Origin: a virus
DNA: 44,051 bases
Direction: 5' to 3' (one strand)
Virus record (IMG/VR): IMGVR_UViG_3300043466_002244
Span: 1 to 44,051 of that record
The position numbers and the translations under genes were made by a program. The notes below the pieces were generated by a model. It saw only the letters and a program-made list of their open reading frames with translations. It made no database searches and was not told where the DNA came from. Shown piece after piece: positions 1 through 8,065 of this stretch (its first letter is position 1; each line of letters begins with the position of its first letter).

Positions 1-381
1 TCTTTAAGAAAAGGGGGAATTCACTCCAAAACAAGGGCAACCATTGAATATAAGATTGAAAATGATTTTGATAAAATTAAATTCAATCGTGTCCAATCCT
101 TGGGTAGATATAATGAAAAGTTGGATGAAAGTTGGACAAAAGTTTTAATTGAACTTGACACCAAAATGTTTTATACTTTGGAAAATGATATCTTTAAGTT
201 GCCTGAGGTTGAAATAAAATATGGTGGGAAAACATTTATGTCACATTTGATATTTGTTGAGGATAGTGTCAAAGCTCAATTATATAATGGTACAACTAGT
301 AAACTACCACCAAGAAAAATTGTTACATTCACAAATAATCCTGTAAAAAACATTTATAATCCAACATTAGAACTATTATGA
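1..381 (+). CDS. Unknown protein, 5' end cut by window edge
   Basis: The reading frame is open from the first base of the window, so the true start lies upstream; the first usable start inside the window is a TTG at 100. At least 126 residues are visible, rich in Lys, Asn and Asp, with alternating beta-type segments and no recognisable motif or membrane segment. Its stop overlaps the next ATG (ATGA at 378-381), so the two are translationally coupled. I do not recognise the family. Confidence 0.7.
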   Translation, partial: SLRKGGIHSKTRATIEYKIENDFDKIKFNRVQSLGRYNEKLDESWTKVLIELDTKMFYTLENDIFKLPEVEIKYGGKTFMSHLIFVEDSVKAQLYNGTTSKLPPRKIVTFTNNPVKNIYNPTLELL

Positions 382-689
382 CAAACAGAAACAGAGTTAA
401 TGATATATTCAAAGAAAGATTTAAACAAATCCCCTCTTCATTATATATAAAAAATGAAAATATTTCTAAAGAAAACTTGGATAAGTTTTTAAGTAAATCT
501 CATTTGATTTTTGTTAATAAGAAGGTGGCGGAAGGAAAAATAGTTGAGATGGATAGATTAGTTGAATACGATTCGAATGGTATTCTTATTTACATAAAAG
601 GGGTTGAAGATATATTTATTCTAACCACAACAGATAGATTGAATGTTGCGGAGTTTACTTTACATAACTTAATAAAACTTAATAAATAA
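378..689 (+). CDS. Unknown 103-residue protein
   Basis: The start overlaps the stop of the preceding gene by four bases, which indicates one operon. The protein is soluble and Lys-rich, with an amphipathic N-terminal half and a beta-rich C-terminal half. No cysteine clusters, signal peptide or known motif are visible. The following 48 bases hold an inverted repeat and promoter-like box belonging to the next gene. Confidence 0.7.
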   Translation: MTNRNRVNDIFKERFKQIPSSLYIKNENISKENLDKFLSKSHLIFVNKKVAEGKIVEMDRLVEYDSNGILIYIKGVEDIFILTTTDRLNVAEFTLHNLIKLNK

Positions 690-701
690 TTTAATTTTGA
701 T

Positions 702-737
702 ACAACTTAGTGATATTTATAATAAACACTAAGTTGT
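702..737 (+). promoter_or_regulatory. 11-bp perfect inverted repeat around a late-promoter-like box
   Basis: ACAACTTAGTG (702-712) is the exact reverse complement of CACTAAGTTGT (727-737). The 14-base loop contains the TATTTAT box, and the ATG of the GIY-YIG gene follows immediately at 738. Transcripts that start upstream would fold this into a hairpin touching the start codon, while initiation from the box would remove the left arm. T4 uses similar hairpins to silence homing endonuclease genes early in infection; that role here is inferred. Confidence 0.7.
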
Positions 738-1388
738 ATGGAAAACGGAAAAATATATAAAATTACAAACACCGAAAACAATAAAGTTTATATTGGTTGT
801 ACGATTAATACACTAAAACATAGATTTGAAGAACATTGTTACAGATGTCTGAAAACTAACATCAATACAAAATTATGTAATAATGTTAGAAAGTATGGTG
901 TTGAAAAGTTTACAATTGAGTTGATTGAAGAATGTTCATTGGATGTTATATATAATAGAGAGGTTGAAGTTATTAAGGAACACAATAGTTTTGAGGAAGG
1001 ATTAAACTCTACAGTAGGAGGAGAGGGATGTTTAGGTTATAAACACTCACCTGAAATAAGAATGAAGATATCTAATGCGGTTAAAGATGGTAAATCACAT
1101 AAAGGTAAAACTTATGAAGAGATTTATGGAGATAGAGCACAAGAAGAAAAAAATAAGAGAAAACAAGCGGGTTGGTCTAAAAATTTGAATGAAGAAGAAA
1201 AGTTAAAAGTTATTGAAAAAATAAGAAACATTAAACGAAGTAAATCTAAAACCAGTATTGAAACTATTAATGGTATTAAAAAATTAATAAGTGAAAATGT
1301 TAAGCCAAGCGAAATAAATAAACAATATCCTGAAGTTCATATTAGAACAATATATAGTATAAAAGCTGGAACTAGATGGAAAGATTAA
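738..1388 (+). CDS. GIY-YIG homing endonuclease with NUMOD3-like segment
   Basis: The N-terminus carries the GIY-YIG signature (KIY at residues 5-7, YIG at 18-20), followed by the catalytic-domain pattern of Arg and Glu residues up to about residue 90. A NUMOD3-like stretch (GYKHSPEIRMKIS, then KGKTYEEIYG) follows, and a C-terminal helix-turn-helix-like end (about 170-216) is probably DNA-binding. The order nuclease, NUMOD3, HTH is typical of free-standing phage homing endonucleases that nick a target gene and spread into it. No split gene is visible beside it. The start codon abuts a hairpin that may control translation. Confidence 0.9.
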   Translation: MENGKIYKITNTENNKVYIGCTINTLKHRFEEHCYRCLKTNINTKLCNNVRKYGVEKFTIELIEECSLDVIYNREVEVIKEHNSFEEGLNSTVGGEGCLGYKHSPEIRMKISNAVKDGKSHKGKTYEEIYGDRAQEEKNKRKQAGWSKNLNEEEKLKVIEKIRNIKRSKSKTSIETINGIKKLISENVKPSEINKQYPEVHIRTIYSIKAGTRWKD

Positions 1389-1399
1389 AAAACAAAAAA

Positions 1400-1708
1400 A
1401 TGGAAATCACAAGTGAAGAATTAAAATCAAAAATTGAATCAGGTGAACAAGTTATTATTGACTTTTGGGCCAGCTGGTGTATGCCGTGCAAGATGTTTAA
1501 ACCCACCTTTGATAAAGTTGCCGAGAGTTCTGAAGTACCTATGTATACAATGAATGTTGAACATAATGGTGAATATGCTGTTGAGTTGGGTATTCGTGCA
1601 GTACCAACCATTAAAGCTTTTAGTAATGGTGGTGAAGTTTATTCTAAATCAGGTATTCTTAGTGAGTCAGAATTAAAAGGAGTTATAAATAACATCATCA
1701 ATGGATAA
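1400..1708 (+). CDS. Thioredoxin
   Basis: A 102-residue thioredoxin-fold protein with the active site WCMPC (Cys27, Cys30), the preceding DFWASW strand and the cis-Pro segment AVPTIKAF. Length matches the family (about 105). I chose the ATG at 1400 because it gives the normal thioredoxin N-terminus; an in-frame ATG at 1376 would add eight basic residues and overlap the previous gene. It probably supplies electrons to a ribonucleotide reductase encoded outside the window. The glutaredoxin gene overlaps its 3' end by eight bases. The MP dipeptide between the cysteines differs from the usual GP and should shift the redox potential. Confidence 0.93.
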   Translation: MEITSEELKSKIESGEQVIIDFWASWCMPCKMFKPTFDKVAESSEVPMYTMNVEHNGEYAVELGIRAVPTIKAFSNGGEVYSKSGILSESELKGVINNIING

Positions 1709-1988
1709 CAAACTAGTAATAGTATATACAATGAAAGGTTGTCCCCACTGTACGGACTTCAAAGATTTATTAGTTCAAAATGGCATTGAGTTCTATGATA
1801 GAGATATCGATGAATATAGTGACGAGTTTGATATGTTTGTCGAATTAACAGGAAAAGATTTTGTTCCAGCATTTATGTTGGTAGATGAATCCGAGAGTGA
1901 CGAACCCATACCAATGTTATTTGCACCTGAAGAGGATTTCAACGAATTAGAAGAAGGATTGGAAATTATCAAAAAGTTCTTACAATAA
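1701..1988 (+). CDS. Glutaredoxin-like protein
   Basis: A 95-residue thioredoxin-fold protein with the CPHC active site (Cys14, Cys17) after the strand KLVIVYTMKG and a cis-Pro region (VPAFMLV). The CPHC motif is more like glutaredoxin/NrdH than CPYC. It is an acidic, cytosolic dithiol reductant, translationally coupled to thioredoxin. The pair suggests a phage-encoded electron supply for dNTP synthesis. The operon ends at the hairpin right after the stop codon. Confidence 0.9.
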   Translation: MDNKLVIVYTMKGCPHCTDFKDLLVQNGIEFYDRDIDEYSDEFDMFVELTGKDFVPAFMLVDESESDEPIPMLFAPEEDFNELEEGLEIIKKFLQ

Positions 1989-2020
1989 AAAATGTCCCCA
2001 ATATTAGGGGACATTTTCAT
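1988..2020. terminator. Bidirectional terminator hairpin
   Basis: AATGTCCCC (1992-2000) pairs with GGGGACATT (2008-2016) around a seven-base loop, with A-runs on the left and T-runs on the right. It separates two convergent genes and should act on both strands. Confidence 0.85.
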
Positions 2021-2851
2021 TTAGAATATAACCAAATCTTTCATTCTATCTTTAACTAACCAAGGTTTCTCATTTAGTTGATTATCAATATCTCTTTCAA
2101 CATCATAATCTTTAATATAGTCATTTGCAAACTTGTTTAAGTTGAAATCAAATACATCTAATATTAATGACTTAATTTTCTCTGGTGTATAAATCGAATC
2201 ACAAGTTACCTCAATGTTAAAATCATCCTCATTGTTAATAACTGAAGAATACTTAAATGTAATTTTATCAGTTTCAAGTAAGTTAAATAATTGATTGCAA
2301 ATATGTTCACCATAATATAATTCTCTTCTACCAAGGTTTAAGCTATATCCATAAGGGAATGATGAGGAAACAGAAAGAAAGTTCGTTGTGTTGAATATTT
2401 TAAGGTTCTCAGGGATGAATGGGGAATAGAACTCTAGTTCCAATTTGTCTGTAAAGTTAATATTATTTAGGAACTCTTTGTTGTAATCATTTTTACTATC
2501 TCTATTAACTTCATTGATTACCTGTTGGTGGAAAATAGGTCTATCACTTTTATGATATTCAAAGTAATATTCGTTTGGGGAAAGCGGTTCTCTATAATCT
2601 ATTAAATCAATTATATTGATATGTTTAAGATTAAGATAGGTTAATAAATCAGGATTCTTTTCAACAAATAAATCTCTTAACTTATTTAAATCTAAAACTT
2701 CATCTGAGTTTGTTGCACCATAAACAACCAAGAATGATTTAAAATCAACAACTTGAAATCTTGAGGTAAAGTTTGGGTTTACATTTTTGACAATAAAGTC
2801 AGCGAATAGGTTTACAAAACCTTCTTTTGATAATCTATTAATATACTTCAT
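2021..2851 (-). CDS. Unknown 276-residue protein
   Basis: A soluble mixed alpha/beta protein without signal peptide, cysteine motif or known catalytic motif. The upstream region on this strand contains TACATTTG, a Bacteroidota-type -7 element, which suggests early or host-type expression, unlike the tagged genes. I considered a distant link to S-adenosylmethionine synthetase from the N-terminal strand pattern but could not support it. Function unknown. Confidence 0.75.
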   Translation of the reverse strand: MKYINRLSKEGFVNLFADFIVKNVNPNFTSRFQVVDFKSFLVVYGATNSDEVLDLNKLRDLFVEKNPDLLTYLNLKHINIIDLIDYREPLSPNEYYFEYHKSDRPIFHQQVINEVNRDSKNDYNKEFLNNINFTDKLELEFYSPFIPENLKIFNTTNFLSVSSSFPYGYSLNLGRRELYYGEHICNQLFNLLETDKITFKYSSVINNEDDFNIEVTCDSIYTPEKIKSLILDVFDFNLNKFANDYIKDYDVERDIDNQLNEKPWLVKDRMKDLVIF

Positions 2852-2903
2852 AATTTTTTTATCAAATGTATAAACAAAAAAATTATTATCTTAAATAGTA
2901 AAA

Positions 2904-2931
2904 TAAAAAAAGGGACATTGATTGTCCCCTT
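2904..2931 (-). terminator. Terminator for the 50-residue minus-strand gene
   Basis: Read on the minus strand, GGGACA and TGTCCC pair around a five-base loop, followed by a run of seven T's. It lies 29 bases past the stop of the small gene at 2960-3112. Confidence 0.75.
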
Positions 2932-2959
2932 CAAAGTTCGTACCTTCCCTTCAGTGAAG

Positions 2960-3112
2960 TTATCTTTTGTTGTAGTACTTCTCAACAACCTTTTTGATTG
3001 ATTCTTGAATGTTGTTGTTAGTCACCTGTCTCTGACTAGTTTGGTTACTAGCAGGTGGTGGTGTTGAAGGGGCTGGTTGACCTTGTGGTTTGTTTTTGCA
3101 TCCACATCCCAT
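2960..3112 (-). CDS. Small CGC-type protein, 50 residues
   Basis: A 51-codon frame starts MGCGCKNKPQGQ, continues with a Pro/Gln/Ser/Thr-rich flexible linker, and ends in a predicted amphipathic helix (NIQESIKKVVEKYY). The two N-terminal cysteines next to the start could bind metal or be modified. It is too short for most gene callers, but it has its own terminator and fills an otherwise empty 350-base interval. The architecture (Cys-Gly head, linker, helix) suggests an adaptor, possibly a minor virion protein; that is inference. Confidence 0.65.
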   Translation of the reverse strand: MGCGCKNKPQGQPAPSTPPPASNQTSQRQVTNNNIQESIKKVVEKYYNKR

Positions 3113-3165
3113 GTCATTATCAGTTTAATTAATTTATGAAGTCAACTTCATTAATAAATATCTTA

Positions 3166-3174
3166 AGTATTTAT
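3166..3174 (+). promoter_or_regulatory. Late-promoter-like box (AGTATTTAT)
   Basis: It matches the (G/A)ATATTTAT consensus found before many units here, 29 bases before the ATG of the tagged coiled-coil gene. Confidence 0.5.
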
Positions 3175-3203
3175 ATTATGTAAATAAAACCTTATTTGAC
3201 AAT

Positions 3204-4556
3204 ATGAAAAAAATTATTATAGCCGAAAGTCAGGCAAAAAACCTAATTAAAATCCTTAAAGAACAAAATGAGGGTGAATATTATGAGATGACTGGTAAAC
3301 AATATGAGGAACTATTGAAGTTAGCTTCATATAACTCAAAGGTTACTGGTATTAAAAAGTTTGGTGGAAAACCATTATATGTCGTTGGAGATGTTAATTT
3401 AAGTGGAACTCCAATAAAAGACTTGGGAAATGTTGCCGTTATTACTGGAAGATTAAATATTAGTAGTACACAAATTAGTAGTTTGGGTAATACTATAGTT
3501 AAAGGATATGTAAGTGATTATAATACACCAATTGAAAAAATGAGAATTAGAAGAGAGGAGTTGGCTAAATTGGCTGATGCTGATGAGAGGAGACAAGATG
3601 GTGAATGGGACTTGGATAATCCAAAGATTGATGATGAAGGATTGGCGGCAAATGCTTTGTTTGATTATTTGGTTTATAAGGGTGATTTGGATGAGATGGA
3701 TGAAGAAACCAAGAATGAAATAAAAACTAAGAAGGAAGAAATTGAAAGGTTAATTGAAGAAGGTAAAGGGTTGGATATGGACTCTGAAGAAAGGGAAGAA
3801 ATATATGATAGGATTACTGACTTAGAAAATGAAATTGAAGAATTACAAGAGGGTGTTGCTGATGTATATTATCTTATACCACAATCTTATCGTTCATATG
3901 GTGACCTTAACAATTTCGAGGTTATTGGTTTGAGGGGTCAAGAATATGTTGTTGGTTATTGGGATGATGTGTATGAAGCGGCAGTTGAGAATCAAGAACA
4001 ATTGATTGAGGATATTGGTATTGATGGAATTAGTAGGGGACTAATTGAAGATAATATTGACAAAGGTCGAGTTAGAGAATATATGGAGGAGTTTTATAGA
4101 GACGACATTACTGACAACCCTGAAGTTTATTTTGATGATGATGATTACCAATTAACTGATGAACAAGAAGAGAGAAAAGAAAGATTGGAAATTGAAATTG
4201 AAGGATTGAGAGAAAAATTAGAAAACACGGAAAATGAAGATGAAATAGCTGATTTGGAAACAGAAATTGGGGGATTTCAAGAAGAATTAGATAGTATAGA
4301 ACCAGATACAGAACCAACTGATGATATGATTGACGAAAAAGTCGATTACTATATAAGAAACACTGATGAAATAGATTGGTTGAAGGAAATGGGTTATGAA
4401 TTAAATGATTGGGTTAATTTGAAAGGTGTTGCCCGAGATATAGTTGATAGTGATGGTTTGGGTGTTATGGCTTCTTATGATGGAAATTACGATGAACGAA
4501 CAGTAACAACACCTGATGGGAAGAAATATACTTTTGTCATAATGAGAATGAACTAG
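3204..4556 (+). CDS. Tagged repeat/coiled-coil protein, 450 residues
   Basis: Residues 1-21 form a tag of the MKKI...ES type ending ILKE, a candidate prohead-protease site. Residues 45-115 contain degenerate leucine-rich-like repeats (DLGNVAVITGRLNIS, SSLGNTIVKG) that match those of the minus-strand gene at the right window edge. Two strongly acidic coiled coils follow (about 170-215 and 310-370), with a helical domain between and after them. No catalytic motif is evident. The acidity, coiled coils and tag suggest a protein packed inside the head, perhaps a scaffold or internal core component. The function is inferred, not shown. Confidence 0.85.
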   Translation: MKKIIIAESQAKNLIKILKEQNEGEYYEMTGKQYEELLKLASYNSKVTGIKKFGGKPLYVVGDVNLSGTPIKDLGNVAVITGRLNISSTQISSLGNTIVKGYVSDYNTPIEKMRIRREELAKLADADERRQDGEWDLDNPKIDDEGLAANALFDYLVYKGDLDEMDEETKNEIKTKKEEIERLIEEGKGLDMDSEEREEIYDRITDLENEIEELQEGVADVYYLIPQSYRSYGDLNNFEVIGLRGQEYVVGYWDDVYEAAVENQEQLIEDIGIDGISRGLIEDNIDKGRVREYMEEFYRDDITDNPEVYFDDDDYQLTDEQEERKERLEIEIEGLREKLENTENEDEIADLETEIGGFQEELDSIEPDTEPTDDMIDEKVDYYIRNTDEIDWLKEMGYELNDWVNLKGVARDIVDSDGLGVMASYDGNYDERTVTTPDGKKYTFVIMRMN

Positions 4557-4591
4557 TTTATTTTAGATAAAACTTTAATTATATTTTGAGT

Positions 4592-5293
4592 ATGAAGAAG
4601 AATAAATTAAAGTTTGTTATGAGTACAGATTGGATATTCGAAGGTGTCATTGACGCTGAATTAAAAGAATATGTCCTCTTAGGTTATTTCCAAAAACTGA
4701 ACAAACAATTGGAAGAAATGAAAGTTTATCCAATGTTCACGGAAATTACCCTCCATTTAGCAAACATTCGAAATCTATTATCAAAGAATCAAATATTATA
4801 TACAGATAAGTCATTACTCAATGTTGACGATGAGATAACACTTGCTGACCTGAAAACTAAGGACAGACCAATCTTAACCATACACGAAGAAACTGAACTT
4901 ATAAAGATATTAAAATATAGTGATGCCAAACTACAAGATTACTTTGACATCATTAAATCTGTTTGGACAATAGTTTATGATGCAATCGAAGTTGTATCTA
5001 TATTAAACGAAGATAATTTAACTTCCAAGAAAGGTTATTTCTATACCAAATCTAGTAATTTAATAGACATTTGGGAGTACAATATTAGAAAACATAAGGG
5101 TGAAAATAAGACAACCTTCAAACAAATTGAAGACCCCAACTTTTATACTCACCTTATATCAACTGAAAATGAGTTACCAACATTTTATATTCATTGTGAT
5201 AAAGAAGTTCCATTCGAGGAAACTTTGTTACCATTGATGAAAAGAAAGGTATTGTCGTATATTTTTCAGTCAAAAAACTTAGCAATAAGGTAA
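4592..5293 (+). CDS. Unknown 233-residue protein, possibly virion-related
   Basis: The ATG at 4592 is preferred over a TTG at 4586. The protein has a helical middle (LHLANIRNLLSKNQILYT) and mixed alpha/beta ends, with no signal peptide and no cysteine motif. It follows the tagged coiled-coil gene by 35 bases with no terminator between, so they are probably co-transcribed. I have an impression of similar proteins in T4-like phages but cannot name a family. Confidence 0.75.
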   Translation: MKKNKLKFVMSTDWIFEGVIDAELKEYVLLGYFQKLNKQLEEMKVYPMFTEITLHLANIRNLLSKNQILYTDKSLLNVDDEITLADLKTKDRPILTIHEETELIKILKYSDAKLQDYFDIIKSVWTIVYDAIEVVSILNEDNLTSKKGYFYTKSSNLIDIWEYNIRKHKGENKTTFKQIEDPNFYTHLISTENELPTFYIHCDKEVPFEETLLPLMKRKVLSYIFQSKNLAIR

Positions 5294-5363
5294 TATTGGA
5301 AATTGGATTATTTGGTTGTGTTAAATTAATTATTAAAAGTTAATAAACCAATAAAACAATTTT

Positions 5364-6626
5364 ATGAAAAAACTTTTTATTTTATTTTTCGTTGTATTAG
5401 CAAGTTTACAATCTTGTAAACAAAAAGATTCTTGTGCTGATACAGTATGTCCAAATGGTCAAGTTTGTGTTGATGGAACTTGTCAAGGAGCAACAACTAA
5501 TGTTGTAATATCATCAAACATTAGTTCTAACACAACTTGGACTGCGGACAATGTTTATGAGTTGGGAGGAAGAATCACGGTATTGGATGGTGTTACACTA
5601 ACAATAGAACCAGGTACAGTTATCAAAGGTCAAGCAGGTACAGGAGCAAACGCAACAGCTTTATTAGTTGCAAGAGGTGGTAAAATCAATGCTGTTGGTA
5701 CACCAACTAAACCTATTATCTTCACATCTGTTGCAGATGAAATTACACCTGAACAAGTAGGTGCTGGACTTTTCATTAGTCCAAACCTTGACCCCGCAAC
5801 ACAGGGATTATGGGGTGGTGTTATTATATTAGGAAAAGCACCAATCTCAGCTTCAGCCAATGAAATCCAAATCGAAGGCATTCCAACTACTGACCCTAAT
5901 GGTTTATATGGTGGAAACGATGTTAGTGATAACTCTGGTGTTATGAAATATGTTTCAATTCGTCACGGAGGTGCTAACATTGGAAATGGTAATGAAATTA
6001 ATGGTTTAACTTTGGGTGGTGTTGGTAATGGAACAACAATTGAGAATATTGAAATCGTTGGTAATCAAGATGATGGTATTGAGTTCTTTGGTGGAACTGT
6101 AAATGTATCTAATCTTCTTGTATGGTTTTCAGGTGATGATGCTATTGATACAGACCAAGCTTGGGCTGGAACATTAAATAACTTTATTGTAATCTGTGGT
6201 AGTGCAACTGACCATGCTTTAGAAATTGATGGACCTGAAGGTACTTTAATGGCTTCACACACATTAAGAAATGGTTCAATCAAAGGAAGTCCTGAAGCGG
6301 AATTGGGTGACTTCAGAGCTTGTCCAAGAGGAACATTCGAAAACATTTTCTTCTTTGATTTTGTTGACCCAGCAACTGCGGGTAGAGGTGACTTATCAAT
6401 ATCTAATCCAACAAATTCTACTTGTTCAACAGATAATTTAACTAATGGAGTTTTGACTTTCTCAAACTTACAAGTTATACTTCCTACAAATGTAACATTG
6501 AGTAGTGTTTTCAAAAATGGTACTAGTACCTTTGCTACTTCTGTTACAACTAGAACAATTGGTGCTAACAAAACTGCACTCAATTGGACTTGGGCAGAAC
6601 AAGCAAATGTATTATTGGGATTCTAA
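5364..6626 (+). CDS. Outer-membrane beta-helix lipoprotein
   Basis: A lipoprotein signal (MKKLFILFFVVLASLQSC) places the lipidated Cys at residue 18. A short EGF-like Cys cluster (CADTVCPNGQVCVDGTC) follows, then about 380 residues of Gly/Asn/Thr-rich repeats typical of a parallel beta-helix (LDGVTLTIEPGTVIKG, IENIEIVGNQDDGIEFFGG). Proteins of this form are common on Bacteroidota cell surfaces, often near TonB-dependent receptors of the type encoded at 30 kb. It likely sits in the host outer membrane and binds a ligand or polymer. A phage copy is unexpected. It is closed by a strong terminator and may be expressed alone. Confidence 0.85.
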   Translation: MKKLFILFFVVLASLQSCKQKDSCADTVCPNGQVCVDGTCQGATTNVVISSNISSNTTWTADNVYELGGRITVLDGVTLTIEPGTVIKGQAGTGANATALLVARGGKINAVGTPTKPIIFTSVADEITPEQVGAGLFISPNLDPATQGLWGGVIILGKAPISASANEIQIEGIPTTDPNGLYGGNDVSDNSGVMKYVSIRHGGANIGNGNEINGLTLGGVGNGTTIENIEIVGNQDDGIEFFGGTVNVSNLLVWFSGDDAIDTDQAWAGTLNNFIVICGSATDHALEIDGPEGTLMASHTLRNGSIKGSPEAELGDFRACPRGTFENIFFFDFVDPATAGRGDLSISNPTNSTCSTDNLTNGVLTFSNLQVILPTNVTLSSVFKNGTSTFATSVTTRTIGANKTALNWTWAEQANVLLGF

Positions 6627-6648
6627 GAAATTAAAATCTAAATGAGAA

Positions 6649-6681
6649 AGGTTCTGACCAAAAGTTAGAACCTTTTTTTAT
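6649..6681 (+). terminator. Terminator after beta-helix lipoprotein
   Basis: AAGGTTCT (6649-6656) pairs with AGAACCTT (6668-6675), followed by a T-run. Confidence 0.85.
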
Positions 6682-6702
6682 TGTCAAAATCAAAATACTA
6701 AT

Positions 6703-6909
6703 ATGGAATCACTAAAACTAAGAGTAACTCTAACCAACACAAAGGGGTGGAAAGAAACGAAAGATGTCCACCTATCACATTACCTATCTCAAAAAGAAGA
6801 AGGAAACGATGTTTTAGATAAAATCGTTGAACAACTTATTCAGGATTATGAAAGGATGGGAAAAAATATGAATGAAAATAAAATAGAAAATCAAAAATGG
6901 AGACCGTAA
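6703..6909 (+). CDS. Unknown 68-residue protein
   Basis: A small charged cytosolic protein beginning with a beta strand (LKLRVTLTNTKGW) and ending in an amphipathic helix (VLDKIVEQLIQDYERM). It overlaps the DUF3310 gene start by 13 bases, so it is coupled to it. No known motif. Confidence 0.65.
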   Translation: MESLKLRVTLTNTKGWKETKDVHLSHYLSQKEEGNDVLDKIVEQLIQDYERMGKNMNENKIENQKWRP

Positions 6910-7142
6910 TCAAAACTTGGGAAAAGAAAGAAAGTGTTAATCACCCTTCTCATTATGGAGGCGCTGATAATGTTTATGAAGCGATAAAGGTGATAGATGC
7001 CTGGTCATTAGGATTTGCCTTGGGTAATACTGTAAAGTATATCAGTAGGGCGGGTAAGAAAGACCAATCAAAAGAATTAGAAGACCTAAAGAAAGCTTTA
7101 TGGTATCTTCAACACCACATCAATCAATTAGAGAATAAATGA
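6897..7142 (+). CDS. DUF3310-type phage protein
   Basis: An 81-residue protein with the pattern NHPSHY...GADNVYEAI near residue 15, followed by FALGNTVKYISRAGKK and EDLKKALWYLQHH. This matches the phage family commonly annotated DUF3310, sometimes called a nucleotide kinase-like protein. It may belong to the MazG-like all-helical fold and bind nucleotides, but its biochemistry is not established. It is coupled to the Dam-like gene by an ATGA overlap. Confidence 0.88.
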   Translation: METVIKTWEKKESVNHPSHYGGADNVYEAIKVIDAWSLGFALGNTVKYISRAGKKDQSKELEDLKKALWYLQHHINQLENK

Positions 7143-7936
7143 ATACACCAATAAAATATTTCGGGGGAAAAGGAACAATGTTTAACAATATTATAGAACA
7201 CTTCCCCAACCAAAATGACTTTAACATTTATTTAGAACCATTCGGTGGTTCCTTCTCAATAGGATTGAAAAAACCTGAAACTGAAATTGAGATTTACAAT
7301 GATATAGAACAAAATGTTTATTCCCTTTATAAAGTTTTGTCGGATAAAGATTTATTCGATGAGTTCAAGTTCAAATGTGATTTAACTCATTTCTCCGAAG
7401 ATTTAAGGAAGGAATTCAAAGATAAGTTGAAAGGTGACTTAACCACTTTGGATAGAGCATTTTACTTTTTTTATGTAAACAGAACATCACATAATGGTGT
7501 GGGTGGAATTACAATCAGCAACATAGTAAGAAGGAAGATGAGTAAATCAACTTCAGATTTTTTGTCTGCAATTGATAGATTACCTGAATTACACGATAGA
7601 TTGTCAAAAGTAATTATGTTAAACACTAATGGAATAAAGTTGATTGAAAAATATAAGGAATATCCAAATTGTTTCATTTATGCTGACCCCCCTTATGAAC
7701 AATCAACCAGAACAAATGCGAGATATAAGGAAGATATGGATAGAGATGGACATATTAAGTTTCTCGATTCTGTTATTGATTCCAAAGCTAAGATATTGAT
7801 TAGTGGATATGATTGTGAATTATATGATAGATTGACTGATAATGGATTTATTAAAGTTCATTTTGATGTAAAAACTGTTGATGGTAACCATAAACCTAAA
7901 ACCAAAACTGAAACTCTTTGGAAGAACTATGAATAA
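7139..7936 (+). CDS. DNA adenine N6-methyltransferase (Dam/D12 class)
   Basis: The alpha-class order is clear: SAM-binding KYFGGKG at residues 6-12, the EPFGGSFSIG segment near 36-45, and the catalytic motif YADPPY at 181-186. The length of 265 residues fits Dam (about 270-280). It would methylate adenine in phage DNA at a short target, probably to resist host nucleases or mark replicated DNA. No cognate nuclease is adjacent, so it is an orphan enzyme. Confidence 0.93.
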   Translation: MNTPIKYFGGKGTMFNNIIEHFPNQNDFNIYLEPFGGSFSIGLKKPETEIEIYNDIEQNVYSLYKVLSDKDLFDEFKFKCDLTHFSEDLRKEFKDKLKGDLTTLDRAFYFFYVNRTSHNGVGGITISNIVRRKMSKSTSDFLSAIDRLPELHDRLSKVIMLNTNGIKLIEKYKEYPNCFIYADPPYEQSTRTNARYKEDMDRDGHIKFLDSVIDSKAKILISGYDCELYDRLTDNGFIKVHFDVKTVDGNHKPKTKTETLWKNYE

Positions 7937-7973
7937 AGTTTATTAAAAAAAGAATAAAAATTTTTAGAAATGT

Positions 7974-8004
7974 TTTGGTTGTAAAAATATTTTTCATACA
8001 TTTG
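7974..8004 (+). promoter_or_regulatory. Bacteroidota-type promoter (TTTG-19-TACATTTG)
   Basis: TTTG at 7974-7977 and TACATTTG at 7997-8004 are separated by exactly 19 bases, the known spacing for the Bacteroidota housekeeping sigma factor. It lies 61 bases before the ParB-like gene and is the best host-type promoter in the window. Confidence 0.75.
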
Positions 8005-8065
8005 TAATTAATCCACTTGTGAAACTATTTAAAATCATTTTATATTACAATTTAAACTCCAAACT

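Noticed and set aside
2021-2851. N-terminal strand pattern vaguely like S-adenosylmethionine synthetase.
   Set aside because: None of the ATP- or methionine-binding motifs are present; left as unknown.
2960-3010. The C-terminal helix of the MGCGC protein (IQESIKKVVEKYY) resembles the helical tags.
   Set aside because: It is at the wrong end of the protein, has no (I/L)-x-E and shows no nucleotide similarity to the tag cassettes.
6065-6583. A 172-residue open frame on the minus strand opposite the beta-helix lipoprotein gene.
   Set aside because: It is a shadow of a repetitive, convincingly coding gene and has no promoter or start context of its own.
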